Source: Bacteroidota bacterium
GTDB taxonomy: Bacteria > Bacteroidota > Bacteroidia > Bacteroidales > CAIWKO01
Length of the DNA stretch: 64,000 nucleotides
Direction: 5' to 3'
Assembly (NCBI GenBank): GCA_037133915.1
Contig: JBAXND010000012.1
Coordinates: 1 to 64,000, forward strand
The first letter of the stretch is position 1; the number at the start of each line of letters is the position of its first letter. Positions 61,051 through 64,000 of the stretch are shown here, piece after piece. Both the position numbers and the translations under genes were made by a program. Under the pieces are notes generated by a model. It was not told where the DNA came from. It did not search any database and saw only the letters and a program-made list of their open reading frames with translations.

Positions 61051-62130
61051 CTATCTTGAGTATTTGTAGAACGCCTGGCAGGCGCCTTCGCTGGAAACCA
61101 TGCAGGCACCGATAGGATTGGTTGGCGTACAAACTTTCCCGAACAATTTGCATTCTTTAGGATTTTTCAAACCTTTAAGTATCTCACCACATATACATCC
61201 TTTGGGTTCTTCGGGTTCGGGAACAACAATGGGAATAGCCTGTTCCGCATCATACATTTTGTATTTTTCGCGCGGCGCCATGCCACTCAGGGGTATCACG
61301 CCAAGCCCGCGCCACCAGTCGTCGCGCAGCGTGAACACTTCATTCAGCAGTGCCTGTGCTTTCAGGTTTCCTTCTGCTTTCACAACACGCGAATACTGAT
61401 TCTCAACTTTCGCTTCGCCTCGCTCATACTGCGTTACAAGCATCAGCACCGACTGTAAAATATCAACGGGTTCAAATCCTGAGATTACACAACCAAGATT
61501 GTACTGCGCTGCAATGGGCTCGTAGATGGCACTTCCCGTGATGGTGCTCACGTGCCCCGGACAAATATATCCGTTGATTGTCACGCCCTCATCAATCAGG
61601 GCAGCCATAGCGGGCGGCATAATCTTATGCGAACTGAACAAAAAGAAATTCGGCACCTTCTGAGAATAAGCATTGGCAACAGCAGCAGCACTTGTAGGCG
61701 ACGTCGTTTCAAAACCTATACCCAAAAAAATTACTTTCTTCTGGGGATTTTGCTTTGCAATATCAATGGCTGTAAGCGGTGAATATACAATACGCACATC
61801 AGCTCCCGCAGCCTTTTCCTTTTCCAGTGATGATACAGAACCCGGCACGCGAATCAGATCACCAAAGGTTGTAATAATCACATCGTCCATGCGGCTGTAG
61901 GCAACCGCCGTGTCAATAAATTTGCGGCTCGATACACATACAGGACATCCGGGACCTGAAACAAGTTTGATATTTTCAGGAAGCAATGACGGCAATCCGA
62001 ATTTCTGAATAGACATGGTATGACCGCCACACACTTCCATCAGTGATATTTCTTTCTTAGAAACAGCCTTAATACTCTTTACAAGCTGCTCTACAATTGC
62101 TTTATCGCGATACTCGTCAATATATTTCAC
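61051..62130 (-). CDS. hypD: HypD, Fe(CN)2CO assembly protein
   Basis: This 359-residue protein has the HypD motifs MEVCGGHT (about residue 32), VSGPGCPVCV (about 57-66), FGDLIRVPGS, GIGFETTSPT and a Cys-rich C-terminus (GCICGEILKG...CKLFGKVCTP...GACMVSSEGAC). It binds a [4Fe-4S] cluster and, with HypC, holds the Fe that receives CN and CO. It is in the order hypF-hypC-hypD. Confidence 0.97.
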   Translation of the reverse strand: MKYIDEYRDKAIVEQLVKSIKAVSKKEISLMEVCGGHTMSIQKFGLPSLLPENIKLVSGPGCPVCVSSRKFIDTAVAYSRMDDVIITTFGDLIRVPGSVSSLEKEKAAGADVRIVYSPLTAIDIAKQNPQKKVIFLGIGFETTSPTSAAAVANAYSQKVPNFFLFSSHKIMPPAMAALIDEGVTINGYICPGHVSTITGSAIYEPIAAQYNLGCVISGFEPVDILQSVLMLVTQYERGEAKVENQYSRVVKAEGNLKAQALLNEVFTLRDDWWRGLGVIPLSGMAPREKYKMYDAEQAIPIVVPEPEEPKGCICGEILKGLKNPKECKLFGKVCTPTNPIGACMVSSEGACQAFYKYSR

Positions 62131-62238
62131 AATGAATAATTAATAATTAATAATGCCTGTCCGCGTATGGCGGGGATAATTACAAATAAAAAGCTAACGA
62201 ACTTGCTCTGAATGCTCTCACTTTTCACTATTAATTCT

Positions 62239-62475
62239 TCACTCTTCACTTTCCGCAAGTCCGGCTTCGCCCAGTTCTTTCAGCCATTTCATATTCTCCT
62301 CGGCTTCTTCTTTACTGAGGCGTTCAATGGCAAATCCAGAATGTAACAGTACAAACTCCCCTATTTTAGGGTCTTCGAGTAATTGAAGGCAAGCCTGAAC
62401 CATGGTTCCACCCACGCTCACTTTGGCCATATCGCCGTCAATGGAAATTATTTCTGCAGGAATACTTAAGCACAT
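62239..62475 (-). CDS. hypC: HypC, [NiFe]-hydrogenase maturation chaperone
   Basis: This 78-residue protein starts MCLSIPAEI, with the essential Cys2. I put the start at 62475, not at the upstream in-frame ATG (62529), since family members begin exactly here and the extra 18 residues come from repeat DNA. The C-terminus (LAESEE) runs into a TTCACT-type repeat. HypC shuttles the Fe complex from HypD to the large subunit. Confidence 0.95.
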   Translation of the reverse strand: MCLSIPAEIISIDGDMAKVSVGGTMVQACLQLLEDPKIGEFVLLHSGFAIERLSKEEAEENMKWLKELGEAGLAESEE

Positions 62476-62485
62476 AAAAATTAGT

Positions 62486-62650
62486 TTATAAAGTTCATAA
62501 AGTCTAAAGTCAAAAGTCCATAAAGTCAAAAGTCTGTAAAGTTCAAAAAGCTGCAGCGAAGCGGAAGTCCGACCACTGGCGGATTAAAAGTCTTTAAAGG
62601 CCCTGCCCGCCTGCGGCGGTAAAAGTCCACAAAGGTGCTAACGTCTAATA
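62486..62650. repeat. AAAGTC-type repeat array upstream of hypC
   Basis: Many short units such as AAAGTTCATAAAGT, AAAGTCAAAAGTCC and AAAGTCTGTAAAGT (62529-62542), followed by a GC-rich CCTGCCCGCCTGCGGCGG segment. It mirrors, in inverted orientation, the GACTTT array at 63113-63180 on the other side of the four-helix-bundle gene. Confidence 0.75.
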
Positions 62651-62727
62651 GAGTACAAAGATACAGGTAAATCTTAATTTATTTAAGTTATGTCTCGACT
62701 TTGGCACACTCAAAATACCTGATTCAA

Positions 62728-63075
62728 TTACTTCAAAGTTTTAATTAATGCGGAAATCATCTTTGAAACAATCAGTATCTCTGTTAACATTCCTTCGACT
62801 TGAATATCTCCAAAATATTTGAGATTTCGGGCGAGATAAAGCATACTTCTCACTTCACCGGCACTTCCTTTTGCAATAAAAAGAAAATGTCTGAATTCAT
62901 TATCTGTCCTTCTTTCAAACCCTTCAGCTATATTATTACTAACTGAAATAATTGCTCGTCTAATCTGGTCAGAAAAGCCAAAATCCTTTAAATCTCTGGT
63001 AATATCATAAACCTGCAAGGCTAATATCTGCGACTTTTGCCAGGCCACAATATCCTCGAATTTGTCAATTTTCAT
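62728..63075 (-). CDS. Four-helix-bundle protein (23S rRNA intervening-sequence family)
   Basis: This 115-residue protein fits the four helix bundle/S23 family: WQKSQILALQVYDIT near residue 12, then FGFSDQIRRAIISVSNNIAEGFER (about 32-55, given here in outline) and a C-terminal helix pair. The function of the family is unknown. It is flanked by inverted short repeats, splits hypC from hypF, and was probably inserted there. Confidence 0.85.
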   Translation of the reverse strand: MKIDKFEDIVAWQKSQILALQVYDITRDLKDFGFSDQIRRAIISVSNNIAEGFERRTDNEFRHFLFIAKGSAGEVRSMLYLARNLKYFGDIQVEGMLTEILIVSKMISALIKTLK

Positions 63076-63112
63076 AAAACCAATTTTTTATTACAAAACT
63101 ATTGATTTCTTT

Positions 63113-63180
63113 TGACTTTCGACTTTCAGACTTTACAGACTTTCCGACTTTACAGACTTTACAGACTTTCCGACTTTACA
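63113..63180. repeat. GACTTT-type repeat array at the 3' end of hypF
   Basis: Tandem units GACTTTC and GACTTTACA, about nine in all. ACTTTACAGACTTT at 63130-63143 is the reverse complement of 62529-62542. The array runs into hypF: its stop and last codons (FVKSESL) are repeat sequence. Confidence 0.78.
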
Positions 63181-64000
63181 AACTTCCGTGCAGCCACCGC
63201 CAACTGCCCCAGTGCTATTCCGCCATCATTCGAAGGAACCAGCGTTTGTGTGAAAACTTCGAATCCGGCATCTGTTAGCACCTTCTCGGCATTCTCCAGC
63301 AAATATCTGTTTTGAAAGACTCCACCGGACATTACAACCTTATTTATCTGAAATGATGTCCTCGCCTTTTCGGCGATAGTCTGAATGATGTTAACAATAG
63401 TATTGTGAAATTTCGCGGCAATTATTCCGGAATCTGTAAGGCGTAAAACATCCTCAACAATACTTTTGATTGTATCATCAAAACAGATATTTTCATTTTT
63501 TACCGAGTGTGGATAGAACTCAGAAACACCCATTTTTATAGCTGCTTCGAGCCGCATGGGTGCTTCAGCTTCGAAATTATTGCGCGTACAAATGCCCGTC
63601 AGCGCGGAAACCGCGTCAAACAGCCGTCCGGCGCTGGATGTGAGTGGTGTATTGATATTTTTATCGATTGCCTGAACCAGTAATTTTACTTTATCAGGTG
63701 AAATCTGCGTGAATAGTGGCAGCTTCAATTCCGCGAAAGACGGACCATACACTTTATAAAGGTACGAAACCGCCATCCTCCAGGCTTCCTCTGACGCCTT
63801 ATCACCACCCGGAACAGGCACATATTCAAAATGATATATCCGCTTATAACGTTCAAAATCGCAGATAAAAAACTCTCCGCCCCAGGTGTTGCCATCATCG
63901 CCATAACCTGTTCCGTCGAAGCTGATGCCGATTACATTTTCATCAAGACCATGTTCGGCCATGCACGACGCAACGTGTGCATGATGATGCTGTACGCTGA
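63159..64000 (-). CDS. hypF: HypF, carbamoyltransferase of [NiFe]-hydrogenase maturation (3' part, cut by window edge)
   Basis: About 280 C-terminal residues are present; the gene continues past base 64000. The frame stays open to the edge, and the first residues read VQHHHAHVASCMAEHG, the conserved Kae1-like motif. GTGYGDDGNTWGGEFF and VVMSGGVFQNRYLLE follow. This is the domain that transfers the carbamoyl group to the HypE C-terminal Cys. The acylphosphatase, zinc-finger and YrdC parts would lie beyond the edge. The 3' end is made of GACTTT-type repeat sequence. Confidence 0.95.
   Translation of the reverse strand, partial: SVQHHHAHVASCMAEHGLDENVIGISFDGTGYGDDGNTWGGEFFICDFERYKRIYHFEYVPVPGGDKASEEAWRMAVSYLYKVYGPSFAELKLPLFTQISPDKVKLLVQAIDKNINTPLTSSAGRLFDAVSALTGICTRNNFEAEAPMRLEAAIKMGVSEFYPHSVKNENICFDDTIKSIVEDVLRLTDSGIIAAKFHNTIVNIIQTIAEKARTSFQINKVVMSGGVFQNRYLLENAEKVLTDAGFEVFTQTLVPSNDGGIALGQLAVAARKFVKSESL

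Noticed and set aside
62476..62529. Longer N-terminus for HypC
   Set aside because: HypC proteins start at MCLSIP with essential Cys2; the added residues come from the AAAGTC-type repeat.

Overview
The window looks like a chromosomal segment of an anaerobic member of the Bacteroidetes, probably a fermenter. The evidence is: gldF-gldG next to dnaN; two giant secreted proteins ending in a type IX secretion (T9SS) C-terminal sorting domain; promoters of the Bacteroidetes form TTG-N18..21-TAnnTTTG ahead of several genes; and few Shine-Dalgarno sequences. No rRNA, tRNA, CRISPR array or insertion sequence was recognised.

Layout. (1) 1-6650: a small unknown protein, gldF, gldG, a DUF4340-type protein, dnaN and a SirB1/transglutaminase-like protein. 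(2) 6993-34603: two tandem giant genes (4734 and 4390 residues), each with a signal peptide, five large beta-helix modules joined by four CARDB-like linkers, a long array of about 86-residue PKD-like repeats (22 and 18 copies), an Ig-like domain and a T9SS domain. Their 3' parts form a direct repeat of about 3.6 kb, apparently identical, that runs through stop codon and terminator. (3) 34679-38308: nickel handling and [NiFe]-hydrogenase maturation: nikR, a NicO/UreH-type nickel transporter, and on the minus strand hypE-hypA-hypB. Two 28-bp NikR-like operators abut the starts of nikR and the transporter gene. (4) 38472-41684: a PAS histidine kinase and a NarL-type regulator separated by a DUF1016 (YhcG) nuclease gene that carries a second copy of a palindrome found just upstream of it. 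(5) 41842-61011: one long plus-strand run, probably an operon: a double-receiver protein, hydC-hydB-hydA (trimeric electron-bifurcating [FeFe] hydrogenase), a kinase with a hydrogenase-like sensor domain, a lone receiver, a receiver-kinase hybrid, the H-cluster maturases hydG-hydF-hydE, then hdrC-hdrB-hdrA and flxD-flxC-flxB-flxA. (6) 61051-64000: minus-strand hypD, hypC, a four-helix-bundle protein and the 3' part of hypF, cut by the window edge.

How the parts fit (inference from known families). HydABC couples H2 to NAD and ferredoxin. FlxABCD-HdrABC couples NADH to ferredoxin and a disulfide acceptor. Together they would balance NADH, reduced ferredoxin, H2 and thiol pools during fermentation. 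The H-cluster-like sensor kinase inside the operon is placed to report H2 or redox state to the neighbouring receivers. The Hyp set and NikR imply a [NiFe] hydrogenase as well, but its structural genes are not in the window. The [FeFe]/Hdr/Flx block sits between the two halves of the hyp set, on the opposite strand.

The most interesting items are the hydrogenase-like sensor kinase, the apparently homogenised 3' ends of the giant genes with their four-unit higher-order PKD repeat, the start-proximal NikR sites, and the palindrome shared between the upstream region and the coding sequence of the DUF1016 nuclease gene.
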